37,852 nucleotides of DNA from Chara braunii (lineage: Eukaryota; Streptophyta; Charophyceae; Charales; Characeae). The stretch is taken from assembly GCA_003427395.1 (NCBI GenBank), contig BFEA01000002.1, positions 2,928,196 to 2,966,047 of the forward strand, written 5' to 3'. How positions within the stretch are numbered: the stretch's first letter is position 1; the number at the start of each line of letters is the position of its first letter. This document shows positions 1 to 8,440 of this stretch, piece after piece. Position numbers and translations under genes: made by a program. Under the pieces are notes generated by a model. The model saw only the letters and a program-made list of their open reading frames with translations. It was not told where the DNA came from and made no database searches.

Positions 1-52
<52 letters not shown>
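1..52. repeat. (TG)n microsatellite
   Basis: An uninterrupted TG dinucleotide tract runs from the window edge to about base 52, so its true length is unknown. No function is implied. Confidence 0.98.
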
Positions 53-54
<2 letters not shown>

Positions 55-1188
55 TCCTTGTCCTCCCAAATAGAGTTCCCACATGGTAGGCGCCCCGTGG
101 GGACACCCGCGAACTGATGAAACAGAGACCCAAGTTTGAGTCCCTATGCAATCAGATTGAACAGCATAAAACAAACCTGAATTACCTGGGGCAGAAAAGA
201 AAAAGAAAAAGAATCGGGATTGTTGAATAGATGAAGCCTCATGGAGGGTTGGATCCCAGTTACATGCAGGTGAATTGGGGTGGGCATTCCGGGACGATCG
301 GGGTAACCGTTGCTGCCGAGACGACTCTGGTCGGAGTTGGGCGAGCTGTGTGGCGCTGTAACCTAGCAGGAAACCGGGTCCTCCATGATCGGTTATTCGT
401 AGACAAAGCGGGGCAGCAAGCTCTGAGAGAAAAATTACAAAATCATGGAAATATTAAGAAGACGATGATAAGAGCTTTACTATCATGGCGCTATCACCTT
501 CCTCCCCGCAACCCCTTGATACATGACACCATCAAGAGTCTCAATCCTTCTACTCTTACGCCACTCAGACTGAGGAAACTACGATCCTACCACCTCTATA
601 AGTACTCTATGCTTTGCCTCTCGTGCGAACGAGCAGCTTAGCAAGCAGACCAAAATGTGGACCCATAGTGGTCCAGGTACAAGTTGTATCGCCCGAAAGG
701 CGACTACATCAAAACCCTTGGGTAAAACATAAAAAAAGAAGAAAATTAAAATTAAAATAAAATAAAATAAAACGAGAATTCGTGAGCTACAAAACATTGC
801 AAGGCGCGAAAGATGCCTCTGTAGTACGGGTTCGCCGTGCGGCACTCTAGGGTCCAGGAATCGGACCATGTGCAGGACCAGGCACTGTATCCGATCGAGT
901 AATAAGACTCGGTTCGGTGGCCCCAAATCTCCTTGTATCATTTCGCCGAAGGGTCAGGTTCAGTATTGTAGGCGGAAGATACCCGCAGAGCGATACGGCA
1001 GTCCAGCGGATGTGGCCATACTGCTTCGAAGTCACTTGTCGTAAATACTGGATCGCGGTGTACAGGCGATCAGATAGAGCCGTGCATATCTCCAAAAGAG
1101 ACAGCGAGTCCGGACGAAATTCGGCATTCGAAGCCACAGGTCACTGCTCTGCCACAGAGGGCAGACTAAATACCACAGTTCAGATTCT
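53..1188. other. Unassigned DNA, no recognised gene
   Basis: No coding region here resembles a family I recognise. The longest forward ORF (231-641, 136 codons) has no motif. A stretch at about 366-384 resembles a decayed copy of the hairpin described elsewhere in the window (AGGA, loop AACCGGG, TCCT), which may mean old LINE-tail DNA. An A-rich tract lies at 727-775. The minus-strand reading at 847-1137 could be the far C-terminal end of the neighbouring PLE relic, but I cannot align it. Confidence 0.4.
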
Positions 1189-1881
1189 TCATTCGCTCAT
1201 CCGATCTCGAATGAGTTTCCCCAGATGCGGCCAGAAGGGATCCGCCGCCCTCCTGCTCATCCACCTGATACCTGCCAAAATCACCTTGGTGGGATACTCC
1301 AACTTCTGTAATTCAATCGCAAGGGTTACCACGTTTACTGCAGTGATTCCACAGTCGTTCGAATTGTTCGTGATTCTCAGAATTGTGTTTGCCACAGTTG
1401 CAAATTTTGCAGTTCCAGGCCTGAAAGACGAAAAGTCCTTGTAGGTTCTGAAATTCAGAGGTCCCGGGTCCCAAATCGATCCTGCATTTTTGAATTTATG
1501 GGACATGCAGATACGAGTCGGGGACTTGGTGACAATGAGGCGGGCCTCTAGGAAATCTAAGAGCCCATTTCCGGAGTCGGTTCTCACCAACTGGAGGCCG
1601 TCCGGGTAGCAATTCAGTATCGAGTCAATTCGTGCTTCTGCTTCCAGCTATTGAGCAGGGTCCTGGCAGTTGAAAAAGGAGACGATCAAGAGGTCGTCAA
1701 TGTACCGCTTCCCAAGAATAAGCTTGCTGTCAGTGCCGAGTGAACTGATGCATGTGTACTCAGCAAACATACACAGTACACAAGCGAGTGGAGGACTCGC
1801 CCGTCCGCCCATGGGGATGCCCCTGGTTTGCTTCAGCACAGAGTTTGAGACCAGCACAGCAAGCTCTGTTTTGTCTCAGCT
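1189..1881 (-). pseudogene. Antisense Penelope-like reverse transcriptase relic (PLE-B)
   Basis: Read on the minus strand, 1857-1648 contains the RT finger/palm signature GIPMGG followed by ASPPLA, and then the catalytic box YIDD at 1704-1693. A stop and a frame change follow. The frame 1590-1189 then matches the thumb region of the PLE at 2086-8169: both carry an RI/LIV box, a KN..D.G.L.R/Y segment and the string DFSS at equivalent spacing. The order GIPMG, SP.LA, (Y/V)DD, DFSS is that of Penelope-like elements. Everything upstream (endonuclease, RT motif A) is missing, and the relic ends near a hairpin module at 1939. It is a dead fragment from a different, diverged PLE copy in the opposite orientation. 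Confidence 0.75.
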
Positions 1882-1929
1882 GAGGCTGGGCAATGAGCTC
1901 GGTACCTCACATTGTACTGTAAAATCCTC

Positions 1930-1990
1930 ATATGGGGCGCTGGGCCCTGTTCCCAGCACGTGCTGCTCCCCACACATAGATTGGAGCATT
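1930..1990 (+). repeat. 3'-tail hairpin module (copy a)
   Basis: Two adjacent hairpins. The first is 1939-1957, stem GCTGGG/CCCAGC around a 7-base loop. The second is 1965-1987, stem GCTCC/GGAGC. The same pair precedes poly(A) or poly(T) at several other places in the window. Here the stem differs from the common GCTGGA/TCCAGC but still pairs. An A/T-rich stretch and a T-run at about 2036-2054 follow, rather than a clean poly(A) tail. Confidence 0.8.
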
Positions 1991-2085
1991 GATTTTGAAT
2001 AAATTGGGGCAGCAAAACCTTGGTTTGGGGTTTTACTTTTTTTTTTTTTTTTTTGCAAAAAATCCTTGAAGTGAAATGCCTCCTT

Positions 2086-2760
2086 AAAACTCTTGAGGAA
2101 TTGTTTCATCTACTTATTTTTGCTCGTTTTTAATTTTGCGGAAGCAGATACGAGGTTTTTATTTTTTCATTTTTCATTTTTTTTGTGGAAGCAGATACGA
2201 GGTTTTCATTTATTTATTTCCTAGTTTAAGATTTCCTGTTTTATCTCCAGAGGACGTAGATCCCCATTCTCGTTTTGTTTTTCAGGCAGATATGAAAAAG
2301 CATAGCTGCGCATGAGCGTCACCGTACAGGACCGTTCGAAGAACGGACCTTACTATCTATTCGAACGGATTCAGAACAAATAGGCATACGCGATTTAATC
2401 TTTTGTTCCGTACCGGAGGTAGACGTAGAAGATATAAGAAAGGGAGGCAAGGCTATTAGTCTCTCTTCTGGCAGAAGTACTCGTGAGGAGTACACCTTCC
2501 TGATGAGTCCGAGTGGACGGACGAAACTAGTTGAAGGACACTACGTTGCCTTGACATTGGGAGAAGTGGCTATGGTTTTCATGGGTTTGAGCTACACAGG
2601 GAGTGAAGGGTGCATGGTCGGAACTCTTTGAGTCTTGTTTACTCCGAATTTTTGTCGCGACTCTTGAGTATCTATTTGCTGTCTGACACTCTTGTGAATG
2701 TCTGAATCCTGGTTACCTATGCCCTCCCTCACAGACTGTGTAGCCGCAGCCTGCCTCTCT
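2086..2760 (+). repeat. Left pLTR of PLE-A
   Basis: Direct repeat of 7495-8169. It begins at AAAACTCTTGAGGAATTG and ends in GCCTGCCTCTCT. By eye it has about 20 substitutions and no indels against the right copy. It contains a T-rich 5' part with an internal near-repeat (GCGGAAGCAGATACGAGG-like at about 2138 and 2183), the hammerhead at 2490-2544 and a 3' part of no known function. Confidence 0.93.
2490..2544 (+). ncRNA. Type I hammerhead ribozyme (left pLTR)
   Basis: The catalytic core is complete: CTGATGA at 2500-2506, stem II GTCCG/CGGAC (2507-2511 and 2518-2522, loop AGTGGA), then GAAA at 2523-2526. Stem I is CCTTC/GAAGG (2495-2499 and 2533-2537), extended beyond an internal loop by GTA/TAC (2490-2492, 2542-2544). 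Stem III is minimal: C2527 pairs G2530 over a two-base loop, next to the cleavage triplet GTT (2530-2532). Predicted cleavage is after 2532. Such tiny stem III helices are known from PLE hammerheads. A separate hairpin, GTACTC/GAGTAC at 2477-2493, overlaps the outer stem I and could compete with it. Confidence 0.9.
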
Positions 2761-2825
2761 TGGGAGCATAGTAACCGGGGTTTCTAAGCTTTATGGTGGC
2801 TATGGTGTTGTGTACTTCTAGTTTC

Positions 2826-2973
2826 TAGTTTTCCTTACGTAGAATCCTGCGCGAGTATAGGATTTCTAGTTTCTTGTTTCTATTCTCCGAATCGTTAGAC
2901 TCTAGTTTAATTTTCTGTTCGCTAGTTGGTCGTTTTCCTTACGTAGAAGCTTGCGCGAGTGTAGGATGACTAG
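2826..2973 (+). repeat. Two direct repeats in the PLE 5' leader
   Basis: A block of about 43 bases containing TTTTCCTTACGTAGAA and GCGCGAGTNTAGGAT occurs at about 2826-2869 and again at about 2931-2973. Each copy can form a small hairpin (for example ATCCT with AGGAT). It lies between the left pLTR and ORF1, so it would be in the 5' untranslated leader. Its role is unknown. Confidence 0.75.
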
Positions 2974-3144
2974 AACGACCAGTGAGATGAGCCACAACAA
3001 CTAGGACTTCACACGGACTACATCGACAGGATCTATATCATTTGAGGGTTTGCTAGAGGAAGGACGTAGGACACGGATTCTTGAGAGTTAGGATGACGAT
3101 AACTGGTAATTTCATAGAAGTTAAGACCAAGGAAGGTTGACAGG

Positions 3145-3927
3145 ATGTACAGCGGTTTCGGGAATGGTAACGGTACTAACGGGAACAATGGAAACAACGG
3201 AAACTTTGGAGGATATAACGGCAATGGAGGCGGTAATAGACCAGGTGGGGTAGTCTGCTATGAATGTGGGAAAACGGGACACATCGCAAGAGATTGTTGG
3301 GCACGAAGAGGAAGGGCTAATCAACCAGAGGATGAAGTACGAATGTTCGTCCGAGAGATGATGAAGGAGAAAGAGAATGAGCAAGAGAAAAAGGCTAAGG
3401 AGGAGCAAGAACGTAGGAAGGAGGAAGACGAGAGGAGGAGGGAGCTGGATATTGCAAGACGAACGAAGGAAATGAGACTGCAATTGGAGGCAAGCATCGC
3501 AGAGAAATGGCGCCAGCAAAGACAGGAAGCCGAAGAGAAAGCCAAGGAAGCGACGAAGATTACACTGAAACAAAGCAGCCCCAAATCAAGTACCAAGGCA
3601 AGTCCGAAGAAGAGTCCGAAGCAACCAAGTCCGAAGATCTCACCAACGAGCAAAAGGATCGGGAAAGGGAAGAAGAAAGACGGAAGAACTTCAAAAAGTC
3701 ACCGAAAGAGGAAGAGCGGCCTGCGGAAAGACTACGACTCTGACACAACGGATTCAACTGAAGAAGAAAGCACCACATCCAAAGAATCAAGCAAGGATAC
3801 GGACGATGAGACTAGAAGATTAATGAAAGCGATCAGAGGAGGGAGGAGACGAGCTGCATCCAGGAAGAAGAAGCAGGTGGAAGGGAAGAAGAAGAAGGAA
3901 GCGCAGGTCAAGTCAACTTTCGAATGA
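3145..3927 (+). CDS. PLE ORF1: Gag-like zinc-knuckle protein
   Basis: A 260-codon ORF from ATG 3145 to TGA 3925. Residues 1-35 are Gly/Asn-rich. Residues about 38-51 form a retroviral-type zinc knuckle, C-X2-C-X4-H-X4-C (CYECGKTGHIARDC), a motif that usually binds single-stranded nucleic acid. Residues about 65-130 are a charged Glu/Lys/Arg segment likely to be coiled coil, and the rest is Lys/Ser-rich and strongly basic. This order (knuckle, coiled coil, basic tail) suggests a nucleic-acid chaperone or particle protein. The frame stays open after the TGA except for two more stops and encodes a SAP-like motif, so the original protein was probably longer. The N-terminal position of the knuckle is unlike retroviral Gag. 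The large antisense ORF opposite it is a composition shadow. Confidence 0.85.
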   Translation: MYSGFGNGNGTNGNNGNNGNFGGYNGNGGGNRPGGVVCYECGKTGHIARDCWARRGRANQPEDEVRMFVREMMKEKENEQEKKAKEEQERRKEEDERRRELDIARRTKEMRLQLEASIAEKWRQQRQEAEEKAKEATKITLKQSSPKSSTKASPKKSPKQPSPKISPTSKRIGKGKKKDGRTSKSHRKRKSGLRKDYDSDTTDSTEEESTTSKESSKDTDDETRRLMKAIRGGRRRAASRKKKQVEGKKKKEAQVKSTFE

Positions 3928-4164
3928 GGAGAATGCTCGAAGAAGAATAGCGATGTGACAACGACTACACGGGAGGAACCCAAGACACCAATGTCCGGAA
4001 CATTTAAAGGCATAGCTGCGGGATGTTCACAACAAGGTTTGGTCGAATATACGGTCACAGTGATGAAAGAGTTGACAAAGAAAACGGTGTCACAGTTGAG
4101 GGAGATGTGCGAAAGGCAGGGTATCTAGTTTAAGAAAAAGGATGATATGATTGCCGACTGGTGA
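3928..4164 (+). pseudogene. SAP-like DNA-binding motif, in frame with PLE ORF1 past its stop
   Basis: This is the same frame as ORF1, after the TGA at 3925-3927. The reading ends LTKKTVSQLREMCERQGI, then TAG (4126-4128), then FKKKDDMIADW, then TGA (4162-4164). Helix-turn-helix spacing, the conserved leucines, G before the break and the K-rich turn before the second helix resemble the SAP motif, a helix-extension-helix fold that binds DNA. The next domain, the GIY-YIG, lies in another frame. The simplest reading is one longer ancestral protein now cut by nonsense mutations. Stop readthrough cannot be excluded. The SAP assignment is by eye and moderate. Confidence 0.55.
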
Positions 4165-4860
4165 AGAGACAGACGGATCGCGCATACGATGTTTTTTTCA
4201 GTACCCCACTCAGTACAAAGGGGAACAAGCAGAGGTCGAAGCTTCAGGAAGATGAAGAAAGCGAAGCGGCCGAAGAGGTACCTACGCAGCGGACGAAGAC
4301 CAGCAGGAGCGCACGCGGGAAATCTAAGGACACGGCGACACCTCGTGTCATCTTACGATCCGCGGATATGCAAGTAGGGCAAGCGACCGATTGACTATCT
4401 GCGCCCCCCACCTCTGAGGAGCTGTGGGAAACTCTTAATGAGCACATCGCTACTCGGAAGACCCTTAGGGGGCAGGGTGTGACCGGCGAAGGTTTGGCAA
4501 AGATCGAGAGATGTCTGTCCACTACCATGATTCTTTTAGCACTAAGAGGCGATATCAGGTGGCTGGGAAAATATTTAGACAAGATGCATCTGGACGAAGA
4601 TACGCTGGACCTACGGACATGCGATACCTATATTATTGCCAGTCCTTGGGCTGAGCGGGTTTACGTGGGCTGTACGTCAAGATCGATCATACATAGATGG
4701 AGGCAGCATACTATCGCCGTAAATTCGAAGGTTCTTGGCAAGTCGCCGCTTCTGTATCGCTGGATGAGGAAACACGGACCTGATAACTTTGTGGTAATAC
4801 CAATCCGACACACCACAGAGGATGAATGACCTCACGTTTGAACACCATCTCATCAGAGAT
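4161..4860 (+). pseudogene. PLE GIY-YIG endonuclease domain, split by one stop and one frameshift
   Basis: The domain nicks target DNA for insertion in PLEs. The frame starting at 4161 has an acidic/basic linker and a TGA at 4392-4394. It then reads on to the signature: YII (4629) and YVG (4662), the GIY and YIG equivalents, followed by RSIIHRWRQH with the catalytic-type arginine at about 4695. This frame ends at TGA 4827. The rest of the fold, FEHHLIRDLSPSLN with the expected catalytic glutamate at codon 4840, is in the frame opening at ATG 4822. So the nuclease is split just before its glutamate motif by a one-base shift at an ATGAATGA overlap. Decay is the likely cause; termination-reinitiation is the alternative. 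Its position upstream of the RT defines the N-terminal-endonuclease PLE class. Confidence 0.85.
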
Positions 4861-6480
4861 CTATCACCAAGTCTGAATACGGTCGGGACAAAGAAGCAGC
4901 AACAGAACTTGAACAAGAGTAGGAGAAGAAGAGGAAGAAGAGAACGCAAGAGAAGGGGCAAGAAAACAAAAGGAAAGACTGTTGTGAGTTTCGACACTGA
5001 AGGAGCGCGCACTTCTCTGCTGAACTGGTTGGAAGAACACCACACCGAGGCAACGTGCGAAAGGGAAGTCATGTTTTCTGGTGGACAGCACTGGACGGAT
5101 GGCTGGAGGAGTATACGAAGCAGCTTTGGTATGACGAGAGTCAAGATTCGTGGAAGGAACATGGAATTACGACAAGCGAAGGAGGAGTGTCAACAAGGAG
5201 GACATGTTACTTTCGTCACGATCATCAGGACCGCAACAGCTACAGAACGCAACAAGATCTTACTTCGACAGTTGCTTAGGCAATCGAGAACAGTAACGTC
5301 ACTAGCAAAACTGGAAGCACCGAAGCTTGTTGGACTCTACAGAACGGTGGGTCTGTTCGGTAAGAAGTCGACTAGAAATACGCTTAAAGTCAAGCTAGAT
5401 CGAGTTATCGAGCGAAGAACCGGAGTAAGTGTTAGGAGGAAGATAACCGTTAAGTATCCTTACAGTTCTACTGTGAACAAGGCGGCAGTTAGGAAAGTCG
5501 CCGACTCGGTCGTGGATCTGAAAGTGGCAGATATGGCGGTCACTAACTTCCTGAAAAAGAAAACGTGAATAGTCACTAGTAGAAGTTAGACCGTAGCAGA
5601 GATAATCCATAACCAGAAGAGGTATGCAGATACTCAGGAGGTTGTCTGCTCGTGTAGAAACTTTAAGCTAGACAAGCACAAAGGACATGTGCTGACTAGG
5701 ATGTCTGATATGAAATTTGCACCTGCTTTAATCCACAACGCTAAGAATGTTACACTCTGCAGTGTGAATACTGGAGCTGACATGATTCGAGTTAGTATAC
5801 AGACGACAACAACACACCTCAAAGGGAAGGACTGTGGAGACCTGGATGTGAATCCCTGCTTCAAGCGACGGAATGAAACAGTAACCGCATGGACTGACGA
5901 ACAGGTTGGAGCATGGATTAGACGATTTAAAGGTTTAGTACTCACACCGATTGACCGCAACGCTGGAGACACAAGAATCATCTGTCCGGTCCTATACAGA
6001 CATGGCTTCGGGATAACGTTTGTCTGGAATTCAGACTACGAAACAGTAGAAAGTACCGAGGAAGAAGTTATCAGGATGTGCAAACAACAATTTTTGGAAG
6101 GAGGACTGTTACAGACAGGAGGATGGAAAGCAGATGGACGGTTAGGTAAGGCATATACGATACCCAAGGACAAAGACATGTTACGATGGCGACTGATTGC
6201 CCCTGCCTGTGGAGATCCGGCAGGGGTTGGACAACGTAGATGTGCGAAGGCACTTTACTGCTTGGCAACGCGTCTCCGTGCACATTCCAACTTCCATCTC
6301 AACTCCGCGAAGACACTGGTGCAAGAACTTAGACATGCCAACCAGACACTAGAACAGACTGGTTGCAGTATGGCAATCGGACGTTGCTATGATATTAAGG
6401 AAATGTTTTCCTCAATTGAGCACGCAACAGTCCTGGATGTTGTCTTCCAACTACTGCGCAGGTTTGAAAATGATGGTTGA
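4822..6480 (+). pseudogene. PLE reverse transcriptase, N-terminal part (to motif A)
   Basis: This is one frame from 4822 to 6480, with stops at 5566-5568 and 5587-5589. After the end of the GIY-YIG domain come a very basic linker (about 4900-4975) and a long region without familiar motifs. A CSCR...H segment (about 5645-5690) is possibly a metal site. Next come the PLE box LVLTPIDRNAG (about 5935-5967), an RT finger region with RWRLIAPACGDPAG (about 6187-6225) and motif A, YDIKEMFSSIEH, whose catalytic aspartate is codon 6391. The frame stops at 6478 and the RT continues in the next entry after a shift. This RT class is closest to telomerase RT and uses the nicked target as primer. Confidence 0.87.
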
Positions 6481-7412
6481 GACAAGTAAGAGTGGCGCTC
6501 AGAGGAAAGAACTGCATTATGTCAAAGACAAACTGGAAAGAAGCAGGTTATGCATCTCTGACTTTCGAGCACATTCTGACTCTGATGAAGTACGACCTCA
6601 AGCATGCGTTTATGGTTTGTGGTGAGAAGATTATGAGGCAGGTCATGGGGATCCCTATGGGAAAAACCACAAGTCCAGTCCTGGCCATCATTACTTGTAT
6701 CATGGCGGAATGCAAGCTTCTGGCGTCACTTGGGTCAGACAGGAAGCTCATTCATGGTTGGCGGATGGTGGATGATGTTTCCATCGTTGTCGGATGTAAT
6801 GACGAATCCAAATCATGGGTCAAGGCTGAAGACATCATTAAGACATTCGAGAACAGTTATGACAGCAGCCTCAAGCTCATCCGCAAAGATGAGGACATCA
6901 ACTGTTGGCCGTTTATCGGAGGAAGGATCTGCGTCGCAAGCGAACCCGTGCAACTACATTTTTTCCAAGAAACGAAGAACATGTCAACACTACGGGATAC
7001 AGGGACCCTTCGATATCAGACTATGCAAGATTTCAGCAGCTACTTGGACAAGAAAACGAAGAAGATTGTGCTGCACGCCACGCTTAGGAGGCTCTGGCAT
7101 GTTGCGACCTCACCAGCGTTAAGCATTAGTGCGATAGCATATGCACTTGTAGAAAGTTACCTCCGGGGATACAACCCGGAGGTCTCTCTCGGGGCCTTGG
7201 CTAAGTTAGCCAAGGATACGGGTGACCAGCTGTTGTACCAATTATTTTCCCTCTTCGAGATATTGGGGGCTACAGGCAAGGCCTCGAAATCGGACGTCTC
7301 ATTCATGACGCTCCCCAACCGACAGAAAGCACCCAGTTTCGTTCGGACACTGGAAAGCCACGGGAAACTCCAGGGCTTGACTGACAAAGTGTCAGAGGAC
7401 ACATGTGGGTAA
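6477..7412 (+). pseudogene. PLE reverse transcriptase, C-terminal part (motifs B to thumb)
   Basis: An open frame of 311 codons directly after a frameshift in the RT. MGIPMGKTTSPVLA (about 6645-6685) is RT motif B, and WRMVDDVSIVV holds the catalytic pair, aspartate codons 6771 and 6774. The thumb has YQTMQDFSSYLD (about 7015). The C-terminus has no recognisable domain and ends at TAA/TAG-rich DNA 80 bases before the right pLTR. It has no C-terminal GIY-YIG, unlike canonical Penelope or the Dryad elements of conifers. All catalytic residues are present, so the element died by stops and shifts rather than by loss of the active site. The start shown is only where the frame opens, not a real initiation site. 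Confidence 0.88.
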
Positions 7413-7494
7413 GGGATACTATCTACGACATTAGTCACGTAGATGGAATACCGTTTTTGGATCTTTTCGCGAACTTTTATTTTCTCCCTTCGCG

Positions 7495-8162
7495 AAAACT
7501 CTTGAGGAATTGTCTCATCTACTTATTTTTGCTCGTTTTTAATTTTGCGGAAACAGATACGAGGTTTTCATTTTTTCATTTTTCATTTTTTTTGCGGAAG
7601 CAGATACGAGGTTTTCATTTATTTATTTCCTAGTTTAAGATTTCCTGTTTTATCTCCAGAGGACGTAGATCCCCATTCTCGTTTTGTTTTTCGGGCAGAT
7701 ATGAAAAAGCATAGCTGCGCATGAGCGTCACCGTACAAGACCGTTAGAAGAACGAACCTGACTATCTTTCCGAACGGATTTAGAACAAATAGGCATACGC
7801 GATTTAATATTTTGTTCCGTACCGGAGGTAGACGTAGAAGATATAAGACAGGGAGGCAAGGGTATTAGTCTCTCTTCTGGCAGAAGTACTCGTGAGGAGT
7901 ACACCTTCCTGATGAGTCCGAGTGGACGGACGAAACTAGTTGAAGGACACTATGTTGCCTTGACACTGGGAGAAGTGGCTATGGTTTTCATGGGTTTGAG
8001 CTACACAGGGAGTGAAGGGTGCATGGTCGGAACTCTTTGAGTCTTGTTTACTACGAATTTTTGTTGCGACTCTTGAGTATCTATTTGTTGTCTGACACTC
8101 TTGTGAATGTCTGAATCCTGGTTACCTATGCCCTCCCTCACAGACTGTGTAGCCGCAGCCTG

Positions 8163-8169
<7 letters not shown>
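7495..8169 (+). repeat. Right pLTR of PLE-A
   Basis: Direct repeat of 2086-2760 at a constant offset of 5,409 bases. After the shared CCTGCCTCTCT end, the sequence becomes a pure CT run, whereas the left copy continues TGGGAGCATAG. The microsatellite therefore abuts the 3' end of the element. It may have grown from the repeat's own terminal CTCTCT or been the target. Confidence 0.93.
7899..7953 (+). ncRNA. Type I hammerhead ribozyme (right pLTR)
   Basis: The core is identical to that of the left copy: CTGATGA 7909-7915, stem II GTCCG/CGGAC, GAAA, minimal stem III with GTT, stem I CCTTC/GAAGG. Predicted cleavage is after 7941. The only change in the folded region is C to T at the outer end of stem I (TAC to TAT), which turns a G-C pair into G-U and keeps pairing. 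Cleavage at both ribozymes would release a 5,409-nt RNA covering the whole coding region. Confidence 0.9.
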
Positions 8170-8225
<56 letters not shown>

Positions 8226-8226
8226 N

Positions 8227-8320
<94 letters not shown>
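8166..8320. repeat. (CT)n(TA)n compound microsatellite
   Basis: CT repeats run to about 8249 with one undetermined base at 8226, then TA repeats to 8320. Long ORFs through this tract encode only Ser-Leu or Tyr-Ile repeats and are not genes. It sits at the PLE 3' boundary. Confidence 0.97.
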
Positions 8321-8323
<3 letters not shown>

Positions 8324-8366
8324 TCCAATCCGCTTTCAACAGCGTCTCCGGAAGACTTCTCATTCT

Positions 8367-8440
8367 TTTTTTTTCTTTTTTTTTTTTATTAGAGCTCCAA
8401 TATATTGGTGGGGAGCAACACCTCCTGGAAAGCGGGTACA
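8367..8440 (-). repeat. 3'-tail hairpin module with poly(A) (copy b, decayed)
   Basis: On the minus strand it reads GGGACGTTGTACCCGCTTTCC, then the GCTCC..GGAGC hairpin, then an A-run (T-run 8367-8388 on the plus strand). Hairpin 1 has lost pairing on one side. It marks the 3' end of an otherwise unrecognisable retroposed fragment. Confidence 0.65.

Larger units (their letters stand above)
2086..8169 (+). mobile_element. Near-complete Penelope-like element, N-terminal GIY-YIG type, with hammerhead ribozymes (PLE-A)
   Basis: Seen: direct repeats 2086-2760 and 7495-8169, with a constant 5,409-base offset, no indel and about 20 substitutions. Each carries a hammerhead ribozyme core. Between them, in order, lie a zinc-knuckle ORF (3145-3927), a SAP-like motif (to 4164), a GIY-YIG endonuclease (4161-4860) and a reverse transcriptase (to 7412). 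Known: Penelope-like elements have an RT related to telomerase, a GIY-YIG nuclease, LTR-like terminal repeats (pLTRs) and type I hammerheads. Elements with the nuclease N-terminal to the RT (Chlamys and relatives) occur in the green lineage. Inferred: a Chlamys-like PLE, recently inserted given about 97% repeat identity, but no longer autonomous because of stops and frameshifts. No clear target-site duplication is visible; the right end runs into a (CT)n(TA)n tract. Confidence 0.9.

Noticed and set aside
110-130. CTGATGAAAC resembling a hammerhead core
   Set aside because: No stem II followed by GAAA and no pairing flanks; chance match.
231-641. 136-codon ORF as a gene
   Set aside because: No domain, no conserved relative in the window, and surrounded by repeat DNA.
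3121-3653. Long antisense ORFs opposite PLE ORF1
   Set aside because: They are Ser/Leu/Phe-rich mirror images of the Glu/Lys-rich ORF1 and carry no motif.
2086-8169. Classification as an LTR retrotransposon because of direct repeats and a zinc knuckle
   Set aside because: There is no protease, integrase or RNase H, no primer-binding site next to the left repeat, and the repeats do not have TG..CA ends. The RT motifs, GIY-YIG and hammerheads fit a Penelope-like element.
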